Source of the DNA: Seison nebaliae
Lineage: Eukaryota > Rotifera > Pararotatoria > Seisonacea > Seisonidae
Length of the DNA stretch: 25,561 nucleotides
Direction of reading: 5' to 3'
Assembly (NCBI GenBank): GCA_023231475.1
Contig: JALJEE010002572.1
Location: forward strand, 1 to 25,561
Position 1 is the first letter of the stretch. Each line of letters opens with the position of its first letter. Shown here piece by piece: positions 9,704 to 20,542 of this stretch. Both the position numbers and the translations under genes were made by a program. The notes beneath the pieces are model-generated. The model ran no database searches. It was given only the letters and a program-made list of their open reading frames with translations, and had not been told where the DNA came from.

Positions 9704-11140
9704 GGAGAAATAAGTGTGCACTAAGACATATCATAAAGTTTTGAGGAAAAGAATTGTTATAAGTTATATGAAATGGAGCAGCGAGCCACCAATCGGAAAA
9801 GATGTAGTAGAGAGAAATATTGATGGAAGAAAATTGAATGAAACTAATTATCTTTTCCTTACATTTAATTAATAAATATCATTATCGTAATTATTGCATT
9901 AGAACGATTGAATGAGTGAATGATTGAATGAATAATAGATTCTTTTCCAGAAACTTTTTATTCAGTAATAGTGTGTGGATGGCGTGGGAGATTGTGCACA
10001 TAAACTCAACTAACTGAAGAACAACAATGTTGGTGCAGAAAGTAAGGGGAGGGGATGGCATAAGAATAGCTCAATCAGGAGAATACGCCAACATCAATTA
10101 CAAATCCATTGAAAATACCATGAGAATAACAATGAAAATGAAAATGACATTTTGCTCATCTCCTCCTTCTCCTCTCTCTTCCTTCTTCATCATTAATTCG
10201 TGGAAAGAAGGAATCTGCCGATTTAACAATAACTCCCCTGAAATCTTCTTTCTATCAACTAATTAATGGAAGAGGATAAAGAATAGCGTCACATGAAGCC
10301 ATAAGTATAGTATAAACTTTCTTTTCTTCGTCCGAACATTTTCTTCTTCTTGTAGTCAACGGGAAATGAATAAGAGAGCCGCTATCAAGATAAATAATGT
10401 TTCGGTGCAATTCTTATTAGTTAGACTTCATCATTCGAATGAGGAGAGTTCTTATGAAGAGACTTCCTAATTGGGAGTTCGAAGAAAAAATGTATTTATT
10501 GCTAATTTCGCCATCTACTATCCCCAATAACATTCGTTTTGTTGTGGATAGGAGCGTGGATGCATGAAAGGAAAGAAGACATTAAAGGTAAAAATTGTTT
10601 AGCGCGTCGACTATTTCGTCTATATCTCAGCCGTTGATGACGGAGACGATAATTTCGAACATTTATCGATTAATACTACTAAAGAAATTATTTATGAGAG
10701 TGACGGGAGAGTGGAGGGAGAGAAGACAGAGGGAGATAAGCGCATGAACAAATATTATGATGACGACAAAAAAGAAACCGACGTAGTAGAAGTTAATGAA
10801 AAATTATTTCTCTTCTTCAATATCTGCTCTCTTCATTCTACTCCCCTTCAAATTATGAATTGATAATGGTATAAACTAATAAGATTTTCGAGCATCATCC
10901 ACTCTCTTGTATATACCAATCAATCAGACGGAAGACAACTTGGTGAAAATTCGAAACTATAAACATTTCGCCGATGTTGCTTAATTCTATTTATCTCTTT
11001 ATTCTCCCATCTAGTCAAATGAATATTAAACATTTTGATAAAGCTATGATAGATACACACGTGATAGGAAGACGAACACATTAAATTCCTAATTGCTTTA
11101 AACGAACTATATGTTTTCGGTGGAGATCGTTAATTGTCGC
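8901..11140. other. Non-coding stretch upstream of TOX
   Basis: No protein family is recognisable on either strand. Open frames here (for example 9155-9367 minus and 10027-10266 plus) are no longer than expected by chance at this base composition. The region contains a (TG)n microsatellite at 9669-9699 and long purine/pyrimidine-biased runs such as 9430-9490. It may be distal regulatory DNA or an unseen long 5' intron of TOX. Confidence 0.4.
9669..9699. repeat. (TG)n microsatellite
   Basis: About 15 uninterrupted TG units. It could adopt Z-DNA and is likely length-variable. Confidence 0.95.
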
Positions 11141-11146
11141 TTATAA

Positions 11147-11454
11147 GCTAATCCAAATGACTTTCTTCCCGAATCATTAACGAACATACAAAGGAGGTAA
11201 GAGATCAATTGGAGAAATGAAACTTTTCTTCGGATGAATTCTCTAGTTACTCTTCTGTGACAGTAATCGATATTACCACTATCGATTGGGAACGATTAAC
11301 ATTTCAAGGTACTTTCGAACCACCAGTCCTTCCACTGCCAAGTAATCGAATCCTCAACATTCTCATTGGCAATTCATCCTCTAACTTTCTCAACCGGTTG
11401 ATAATGTTCTCCATTTCTTTTTCTTCGACTTCTTCGTCGATATCGATGAGATAA
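11147..11454 (+). other. Possible plus-strand exon pair with a 50-nt intron
   Basis: A strong donor (GGAG|GTAAGA at 11197) and acceptor (TTCTCTAG ending at 11246) define a 50-nt intron. A frame open from 11147 continues in phase across it to a stop near 11454 and contains VIDITTIDWERLTFQG and PPVLPLPSNR. There is no ATG upstream and no known family. It overlaps the minus-strand candidate at 11313-11465, so at most one is likely to be coding. The 3' half of this frame (Ser/Phe-rich) looks like a shadow of the charged minus-strand frame. Confidence 0.2.
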
Positions 11455-11465
11455 TCATTCCGTTT
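11313..11465 (-). other. Possible minus-strand coding exon, charged coiled-coil-like
   Basis: This is 153 nt open in one frame, 51 codons, starting exactly after an acceptor (GGTTAG ending at 11466). A consensus donor GTAAGTG 54 nt upstream (11519) is preceded by an ATG at its last three exon bases. The product is rich in Glu/Lys/Asp/Arg: DIDEEVEEKEMENIINRLRK, then LEDELPMRMLRIRLLGSGR, which is heptad-compatible. It ends at a weak donor (GTACCT at 11312). A little further upstream on the same strand, about 11890-11822, another short frame reads DEEDTSTPEEFLQKTNTN before a GTAAAT donor. I recognise no family. It may be part of a multi-exon gene on this strand or chance. Confidence 0.3.
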
Positions 11466-12251
11466 CTAACCACTGAATCCACCTTTGAATGATTGTAATG
11501 AATTCTTAACTACACTTACCATAAACACGAAATTAGACGAACAAGTAAAAAAGAAAGAACAAGTAAACAAAAGAAGGTAACGAGGATGATTGTTCGAACG
11601 ATGTCAACCAGATTTACAACAACATTTAGCATGGATGTTCGAGGAAAGAAATAACGAAAATGTTCCAAGAATTAAAATGAAAATGATGATGAAATGGATG
11701 ATGTCATATTATTGTGAATTCGATGTGGAGAATAAATAAAAAATTAGAAGCAATACACTAATATTCCATCAATCTAATTGTGTGAGGAGGAACGGTGAAT
11801 ATCATCCGATGCATTTACCTGTTTGTATTAGTTTTCTGTAAGAATTCCTCTGGAGTTGAAGTATCTTCTTCATCTAATTGATACAAATAGCATTAAATTT
11901 CCCAAAAGAAGACTGAGAACTAATAGAATTAAGCGAAAGAATATGAGAATGTTTTCATAAACAGCTACGCTGTTTTTATGCGCGATATTGTTATTCTCCC
12001 GTTATAGTCATCAGCTTCCTAATTACTTCTGGTGCGATCATTATTAAGTGATTAAAACAATTGGAAGCGTCCCAAATATTTTTTTCCTCATTTGTGATTA
12101 GATGTCAAGTGGAAGGGAGGAATAAATTGAAATTAATAATTTGAAGAATAATATTTAATAAAGCATTTACGCAAGCAGTTCATTCAACACACAATAAACT
12201 TAAGGTGTCTCTTTTGTCTCTAAGAGACTCAAGAGAATAACAATTGATTCT

Positions 12252-12494
12252 CTAAATAATAAGAAGACTCTTCTCCTCAACGCACAGAAATTGGAAGGGA
12301 ACTGCTAGAAAAATCGTTATCTATTTTTAATCTAACCCCCATTACACTTACACACCAAAAAATTTTCAGACACAAATTTCAATTTTTCATTCTCTATATA
12401 GGCCACATTTGAGAATGTGCGCACAATCTAACTTCCTTGGATATTCTCATTTCAGGTCGAGAAAACTTACTACTAATTTTTTTTGGGGTGGCAT
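12252..12494 (-). CDS. Putative three-exon small ORF, 50 residues
   Basis: Exons 12494-12471, 12427-12352 and 12304-12252 on the minus strand are joined by introns of 43 nt (12470-12428) and 47 nt (12351-12305). Both introns have perfect GTAAGT donors and TAG acceptors. The spliced frame begins MPPQKKLV and continues IVRTFSNVAYIENEKLKF, VSENFLV, then SVPFQFLCVEEKSLLII and a stop. An alternative acceptor three bases on (CTAGCAG) changes one residue. The in-frame ATG start, agreeing phases and two consensus donors in a row support a spliced transcript. The peptide has no known domain, and the RNA could equally be non-coding or the 5' end of a longer gene. The first intron is at the low end of the size range here. 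Confidence 0.3.
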
Positions 12495-15400
12495 ATATGA
12501 GTATTGTAATAAGAAAAAGGAATCATGTTAGGCACGTTGCTTTCTCTTCGTCCCTAAATGAGAAGTAGGAGCGAGATGAAGAACAATTTTCACGCACCAT
12601 TTTCCATAATTGAAATCAGAAGAGATGATGAATAAGTCGCAATGTTGTTCGGAGAAGAAAGAGAATGAAATTATTAAAATTAAAGTAGCAAAATATGAAT
12701 GCGAAAAAAATGGAAGTTTATCAACATCCGGCTCTATTCTTTCGTTCGTTGGAAAATTCTTCCATCCAATTCTCTTCAATCACATACTTTGGCTGATGAA
12801 GAAAAATGTAAAGAAGGAAAAATAAATTGAATATTTTAGACTGTTCTAACGATTCGGTTTTAACGAGATCCACATTCGTCTTTCTTTCTATCCCCTCCAA
12901 TAAAGAAGAAAATTTTTCGTTTTATTAAATGAATTAATGGGGAGAGAATGTTCAGGAATGATTCGAACGAAATGATAAGTCGTTTTAAATCGATTCTCCT
13001 CAATAGGTCATACAAATAAAATTGAAAATATATTCCTTCAACAAATTAAATATGAAGAAAGGAATAGGCAAGAATCTCCTTATTGCCAATAAATATTTGT
13101 TGGAGTTTTATGAAATGTTTGAATTAGAATTAGTTTCGCCAATTATCCGATTTAGGAATAGAAGAAGAAAGTGAAGAAGAAATATGAAAATAAAGTCATT
13201 TTCCTGAACAGTTTACAGATACTACGAAAATCACTATCAGATCGTATTGAAAATAATAAACAAAAAAAGAAACAATTTATTTCCCTTTCATTTTCTTATC
13301 ATCCACCTCCAAATTCAATTGAAGAGTTGACGAAAATAATAAGGAAACTTTGTCAAAATTGAGAATTATCTAAAATTACGTAAGATTAGATCAATAACAT
13401 TAAACAACCATCAAATTTAACTCTACATAAGAAATCGGAGTTTAAATGAAATTATTTCTCTTCTTTCCAACGATCTGTTGAAGTTGAACATACGAGAGAG
13501 ATGATATCTCCCAAATGATTAATCAGATTAAAATTCAAATTACTTATTAATATGAAACGAAATAAAGATCTTTCGAAGGAGAACAATCTGCAACAAGAGA
13601 AGAAAGATGAAAGAACATTTTTTGATTAATGATTTCCAACAACATTGGTTAATCCATTCTAATGTTTTCGATCATTAACGTTGTTATTCTTGTTCTCGTC
13701 GTTGTAGTGATAATGATAAATTATTCTTCTAAAACTTTATTGGGGGGAGAACAAAGGAAGTTTAATGAGAGAAAAATCTAATTTAATACTTCTCTCCCAA
13801 AAATGAAAGTTATTGTGTTGTAGTAATGAGTGAGAAACTGTTGTGTGGTGGAAGTTTCGGGAATCACTTTGAATTGTCTGATTGTATTGTTGATGGAACT
13901 AAAAAATGATGGTGGGGAATAATGAGGGAATCACGTCAACAAAAGTGTTAGAGGAGAATAATTTTCAGTCCTCTGATGTATGTTATCTGTTTCCCGAGCT
14001 ACTCTCCATTGTACGCTGAGGAATAATGGTCAAATATGAAAGATTAATGATATTTGTGAACAATATTCGACGTTGTTCACCAATTTTCATTATAGAAAGA
14101 GTAAATAAAATTAACGAGGAAAAAGTGTTTTCGTTCACCATCACTCCCCGTTCCATTCATATTAACGTCATTATAATGGATGAGTATTCAATTGAGTGCA
14201 CGAAATATGTCGGAAGTGTTGAAGGAAATACGTTTAGGTGATTGATAACCTATTTCTTTTCTACTCATCTCACACACTAATTGTTCCCTCGTTTTCATCT
14301 CTAGGTTCTCTACTTTGAAATATCCTCTAAAAATCATTTTCACCTAAAAGACTTTTCTCAAAAGAATGATAATTATTCTGATTTATTCAAATGACCAGAA
14401 ATGGAGTAGCATGATGAATGAAGAGAACCTGACGGATATCTAGAGAGGAAATTAGAAACTGAATACATTATGGTGAGATTTGAAAATTATTTATGATAAA
14501 TCCTAAAAGATAATTTTGTTCATTGATCAGAAATGTTCCTTGAGAATAGGAATTCGTTCCATTTACATTTGGAGAAATGTTGAGAGATCAGAACTGTTCT
14601 GGATTCATACAAAGTGATGAGAACGTTCAGGAGATGCAGAAATTGTTGAATATGACATGTTAAATAAATGGGAAGGGAATTTCATTAAGTAGAATATGAT
14701 GAGTCTGTTAATTAATAAAGAGGAATTGGAGCAATAACTGGAGATGTTATATGAGGAGAAGAATGGAGTGAAATGAAATGGAATGGATTCAGTGAAGTTG
14801 TTGGAAGATAAATATAAATAAAATGCAAACTATTTATCATTAAATGCATATGATCATGCCTCTGACTATTAATATCGTCGATTCTTCTCATTCTCACTCT
14901 GGTGAAGTTGGATTATCGTGATTACCACTATAATTGTTTGATATTGTTGTTGCTATTGAAATAGTTATTTGTATTATTGTCAAATAATAGTTTTTTATTC
15001 TTCATGCCAAATAGATATAATTTATGCTTTTCGGAATCATCGATGCACAAACAAAGAAGTAATAGATTTCGTTAGAAGATCCCGAGATGAATGATGTACA
15101 CATTTCGCCTGTGGACTCAGCATCGTCATTAAATCAATTCCAATTATTGCCGCTAGTAGAAGCAACGGGGGAATATGTTTTCTCTTCTTTGTTACATCGT
15201 TCGGGAGTTGTGTCAAGGCTCACGATTATCTTCCACTTCGTCAATACGTGATGATCGTTAAAGAAATCTTTCATACAACAACGACAGTAAACAACAATCA
15301 ACGTGATATAAATTAGATTGGAGTTAATCCTTTGGCCTGGTTCGGTGTTCATACAACTTTCCGGATATACAACTATATACACATTTAACTAATTTCTTAT

Positions 15401-16164
15401 GAAAATCTATTACAACTTGTCCTCGTAGCACATTGAAATTCTTACCAAAATATTAACAGATTCATTATGTTTTCCTTTCCCCCCCCCAAAAATTTTTCTT
15501 ATTGTCTTTGGAATTATGAAATCATGATAGAACAAACATCGACATACAGCACTTTAATAATATATCCGTGAGTTACATAGCATTTGATGGAGAACATGAA
15601 ATTAAACGAATAAACATACATCTCTCCAATAACTTTAGGTAGTTACCTAAAATAAATTAGGTAAGCAGTTTGGTTTGGCGAAAGAATTGACGTTTCCAAA
15701 TTAAACAATGTGTAAAATTTCGATAAATTTCTCATGTACATATTAGAAAAGTGAGTGAAAATTTCCCAGCGAAACATTCTAGGAAATTGCCGATTTTGAT
15801 GATGGTGTTGATGAATATTAAAATAATCAAATGATGTCATTACATAGAATTCATATGAGGAATTCATTAATAATTTATCTATCATTCTCTTTTGTTCGAC
15901 GTCATGAAAAGTTAAATTAGAAAAACGATTTAAAAATCGCTAAATTTTCTCTGATTATCGTAATTGAGAAATATTCAAATTTCGATGAAAATTGGTCAAT
16001 CTAATCAACGATTTTCATATTCATCGACAACATATGAGACAAGAACATTAATCAGAATAATGATGATAATTTTCATGGTAATGAATGAATTAAATGAAGA
16101 AATTAAATGAGAATATGGAAAATATTATTAAGATCTCTTAGTTCCGGTCTCACTAATTGTCGTG

Positions 16165-16182
16165 GAAAAGACGCGTCTTTTC
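16165..16182. promoter_or_regulatory. Perfect 18-bp palindrome
   Basis: GAAAAGACGCGTCTTTTC reads identically on both strands, with an ACGCGT core. It sits in AT-rich DNA 7 bp before a TTTCAG. It could be a dimeric protein-binding site or a hairpin. No factor is assigned. Confidence 0.5.
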
Positions 16183-18931
16183 ATTTCAGGTTACCTCAAC
16201 ATAATTAGATGCATGATGAAATTAAGAATGATTTATTTACATCTACTCACAGTTACGTAATACGATCTCAAGTATCAAGTTCAGTTTTATATGAAGTTAA
16301 TGAGTTAAACCTTTTCCTCATCCATTTCCTTCTTGATTATACGGAATGACGGTTCTCGATTACGTAAATCTGAGAAAAGGAAAGACAATAGATCAGAATG
16401 AAGCCATGGACGGAAGACTCCAAGGTTGAAGTAGACCTAAAAAAATTCAAATATATTTCTATTGACTCGAATTAATCCGTCGATGCAATTAATGAGAAAT
16501 GATTGAAGAACTGTTTGAATTCATCTCATTTATTTAGGGATGAAATTCATTGAACGAAACGGAAGAAACTTAAAAAGAAAGAGGACGACTGTATGAGGAT
16601 GAGTAGAAAGAAATTCATATAAAAATATCGGAACAGAACGGAAATAGAACGGATGAATTATATAATCGGATAATTCTTCAAAATTACAAATATAAAATGA
16701 GGAGAACGTTTTTTAAGATCGTCGAAGGACGTTCATCTTCCCTTAGATATAATTAACCGATTTCTAATCTTCATTGAGAATATTTATGGGAGAATATTTT
16801 GTCACTAACGAAATAATATCTGATAATTATTGCGTGTTCTTTTGGGAGAATAAACGTCTTAAAAATACATTTCTTCTCAATTTCTCACAGACACTACCAC
16901 TCGCTGAACTCGATTTGAAGTTATTTCATTTCTATTAATAATAATTAATAGGAAATTAAACACACATCTAATATAAATTGTCGATTAATGAGCATAATAG
17001 TAAGTTCCATTAACAACGTTCAAATTTAGAAGAGGTTTTTTTATTGTAATATTAGGAGTTGAAAGAGACAACCGGAGACAAATGAAAACCCGCAGAAAAT
17101 AGGGAAATTATCTCATGAATTTACACCTACCCCTCGTCCCCCACCAAATCAAAGGAAGAGAAAGGCAAAGGAAAGTTTATTGATATGTTCATTTAATTCG
17201 AATCAACCCTACTATATGCACCACTATTATGACTAACACCAATAAAATAAACAACAACAATTGTAGAAGAAGAAGAAGAAGAATAAACATTAATAAAGAC
17301 ATATAACATCGTTTAGATGAACATTAAAATCAAAAAAATTTATCATACTAATTTGTCGGAAATAAGTTTTGTAACAAGATAGAAAAATGTAGGTATATGT
17401 GAACGTAACAAACATATCGAGTTATTAAAAGAAGAAAGAAAAGAAGAGATTTTTAGTGAAGAAGAAAGGAACTACAAGATCGGTGAAAGGAAACAACGCC
17501 AATAACAATTATTATTGCATCATAAACATTAAATGGGTCATTAGATGAATATGGTTTGTGAATATTATGTTCTTTATTCTTGTTATTATTATTGATAGTC
17601 ATCCTAGTAATAATGGCGATGGTTTTAACGTTCTCCTTACTATCCTTTGCTTTCATATCGTTAGATTTATATTTTAGTAATTATTGTCAATTTCACCATC
17701 ATTAATGTTCTTATTAGAATCATAAATTTTTTATTATCAACGCTCCCGATCTCTTCCTTTCCAGATATGTCGAAGATTCCTGATATAAAAGTAAATAACA
17801 TTAAATGACAATATTTGTAATTTTATTACATCATTTCCATCTCATCAAACACATTTCGCGAAAGAGTTCTGGTTCATTTTTTATTAATTTTTTTGTTTTC
17901 TTTTTAAAATTAATTCAGTTCATCTTTCGAGATAAAAATTCGAGAAACACATAAAAATCGGAGAAACATTAGTCAGAAAGTTAAGAACGTCGAAGTAACG
18001 AACGTTTATGAATGTTGAATGAAAACAATAAATATTCTATTAAAACCCTAACCACAATCTCACTGGAAAGAATTAATTTCTAATTACTTTTTTTTTGTTT
18101 GATGATAATGAAAGACATTTATGTGATGACCATCAATAATTTGATGTGATTATCCAAAGAATTTTATCGGTGAAGTCGCGCAATCAGCTGTGAACATTCA
18201 CGTGTTCTAAATCTTAATACTGCGTTCAATAAATTTTTATCTTTTTTCTAACGATTATTTATCTATTCAGATTTTTCCTAACCATCAAATTCACTTTCGA
18301 TCCATTTATGTCGATCTTAGGCTTCAACTCTTTTAGAAACACACTACACTGACGTTATGATGATCGAGATAGATAATAATATAATCAGTGGACGATTTCG
18401 ATTGATTGAAATCCATTTCGGATTATTGGAACTTATATTTTTCGTAAAAACTGTAACCGGAATTTCATTCTTGAAAAAAGGTTGGGAAAATATTTGAATG
18501 TTTTCTTACGTCGAATAAATTTAATATTTGTTAGAGTCAAATCTACTCGTCGTAGTATGAAACTCGGTGAAGCTTTCATAAATTTTGCTAAACGTTAACA
18601 AACAAACAACCATGTACTTGTGTACACATAGTGATTGATTCTCACTAATTCACATTGAAATCGGAACAACATTCTCTACTTAATACCTACCGTCATTCTG
18701 TTATTAATATGGGAACATGTCATTCATTTAAAAATGACGGGAGGAAGGAAAAATGAATCCGACAAGGTAAAAAATGGAAATTGATGTAAGTACTTGCAAT
18801 GATACTTATATTGGTGCGTTGATTAAGAGGGAACAATCGACAAATTATTTCCGTCTGATATTCACCAGCTTCTCCAAAACTTTCAACAGTTTCAATTGTT
18901 TTCTTTTCAGTTCTACATCTTAATTTATTCT

Positions 18932-18948
18932 ACTAGAATAATTCTAGT
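18932..18948. repeat. Short perfect inverted repeat
   Basis: ACTAGAAT, one central A, then ATTCTAGT. The arms are eight bases each. No transcription-terminator meaning is claimed in a eukaryote. Confidence 0.4.
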
Positions 18949-19390
18949 TAATAATATTGTTCTTTCTACTACTTCGATTCATATATTGAAAAATTTGTAA
19001 AATTAAGAATTTTCTTCTGATTGACAAACTGTATAAAAATATCAGAACAAAATTGTTATCGAGGAAAAGAGGAGAACGAATACGGATAATAATCGAAAAA
19101 AATAAAACTGACGTGAATTGGAATTAAAATATGGAAGTTAAATTTAATTGTGTTAAATTGTAAAATTAAAAATATTTAAATTTTCTTAGGGAATTATCTA
19201 ATAATTTCTTAATTGAAAATTGAAAAGAATTTAATTGTCAATTAAAATGAATTTCCAATTAAGTGGGAACCAAACGGGAAAGGTGAATGAACATAGATAT
19301 TATACGATTACGACTTATGATTAACTCTCATCTAATAATGAGTCTATGATGATGAAACGTCAAAAATTATAAGAATAAATATATTGAAAA

Positions 19391-19496
19391 ATGGTTAGGG
19401 TAAGTAAATTATGTATATTGATGTAATCGTTTATGGATGTTTTTCAGTTAGAATTGTGGAGAATTATGACGAAGGCAATATATGAAATACTTTTTT
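19391..19496 (+). ncRNA. Spliced transcript signature with a 48-nt intron
   Basis: AGG|GTAAGT at 19400 and TGTTTTTCAG ending at 19447 are near-perfect donor and acceptor sites 48 nt apart, exactly the intron size of the confirmed genes. The spliced sequence reads ATG GTT AGG joined to a frame giving MVRLELWRIMTKAIYEILF and a stop. So either the product is a 19-residue peptide or, more likely, this is a piece of a non-coding or longer transcript whose other exons I cannot place. Confidence 0.3.
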
Positions 19497-20335
19497 GACG
19501 TATGAAAAAGATGATGATAGGTTAATCATGACGGAAATGAGACTTAATCAGATTATGCGAATTGAGTTAATAATAATCAGAGAGATCAGATTACGAGCGA
19601 GATCGCACAACATTTTATTAGAAATTAAATTGATAACAATGTTTATTTCTTTTCCATAAATAAATAAACTTCCCTTATGTTGGTCCATTAGGACGGCATT
19701 TTTCATTAGTTATATCATATGATAAGTGAAGATTAATTTCTCGTGATATGAGAAAATTTCATTACGATAATTTTATTACGATTAATTGATTTCTCGTTAG
19801 ATAACTGAAGAAGTTCTGCATCACCATAAAATGAAGGAATACATTGAATCAAATCCGAAATTGCGGTCACTAAACAACCTATTAACTAATAAATATATTA
19901 TTTGAAATTTGATTCACCAGATTATGGAATGATATGTAGAGAATGATGTTTGTGATTATCTGATTGATTCCATAAAATTGGAATAATATCAATCGAAATG
20001 ATGAACATGGGAAAATTGATTTCTTCGATTGAGCACTGATATCCGGACCTAATGATTTCCATAATAACGGAAAATAATCGTTCCTGAAAAGTTCTTTTAT
20101 TCAACATGAACCATTGTGCTATGACTGTGGGGGGAACAATGGAGAGACTAATGGTCAATCTTTAATTATTATAACTACATTACAAAATAGATATAATGAC
20201 GATCATTATAAAAGTTTTTCATAATAAAATTTCTCCTTCCAACCGATTTGCAAATGGATCATAATTCTATTCATCTTCACATTCAATCGATAATTACTTC
20301 ATGCACTTTTCTTCGGTAAGTGCTCTAATCGATTG

Positions 20336-20542
20336 ATGGATCAAGAAACGAAGGAACCGTCTGTCAGACGCCAGTCAAAATATTTCTTTGAATTCTACAG
20401 ATCGGATGACGTCTCCGGATCGGTTATAACGTTTCATTCTTACTTCTGTTCCATTCCCAATTGTTTACGTCGGACCAATGTCAGCTGCCGCAATTATAAA
20501 TTTTTTATTTTCGTCATTACTTTCCAACTAAACTACAAATAG
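20336..20542 (+). CDS. Hypothetical small protein or exon, 68 residues
   Basis: The ATG at 20336 opens a 68-codon frame in a stretch clearly richer in G+C than its surroundings. The product is mixed in composition (MDQETKEPSVRRQSKYFFEF, then YRSDDVSGSVITFHSYFCS, then IPNCLRRTNVSCRNYK) with three cysteines and a hydrophobic tail. No signal peptide and no known family is visible. The frame is open for about 14 codons upstream of the ATG, so it could be an internal exon. A GTAAGT donor lies 20 nt upstream (20316), which would put the start of this frame inside an intron ending at TGTCAG (about 20367). That competes with the small-protein reading. Confidence 0.25.
   Translation: MDQETKEPSVRRQSKYFFEFYRSDDVSGSVITFHSYFCSIPNCLRRTNVSCRNYKFFIFVITFQLNYK

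Larger units (their letters stand above)
12495..19380. other. Long non-coding stretch
   Basis: No recognisable protein, tRNA or rRNA. Open frames at 12528-12779 (minus), 12610-12825, 13171-13362 and 14026-14241 (plus), 14712-14897, 15134-15382, 15643-15885 and 17453-17656 (minus) have no family features, and their number fits chance expectation. Features seen are a perfect 18-bp palindrome at 16165-16182, a GAA tract at about 17264-17283, a 17-nt hairpin at 18932-18948, and a polypyrimidine/CAG acceptor-like site ending near 16189. It is probably intergenic regulatory DNA or unseen introns. Confidence 0.4.

Noticed and set aside
10027-10266. Plus-strand ATG frame of 79 codons, with a possible 37-nt intron inside
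   Set aside because: The intron would be shorter than any supported here and lacks a pyrimidine tract. Composition after the first 30 codons is poor.
15010-15382. Long minus-strand frame broken by a single TGA (about 120 codons in all)
   Set aside because: Composition is not clearly coding, the plus strand is also open here for about 70 codons, and there is no recognisable domain. A pseudogene cannot be shown.
20316-20367. Possible 52-nt plus-strand intron (GTAAGT...TGTCAG)
   Set aside because: The spliced frame ends after about a dozen codons, and the unspliced reading gives a better protein. Mentioned only as a competing model for the 68-residue frame.
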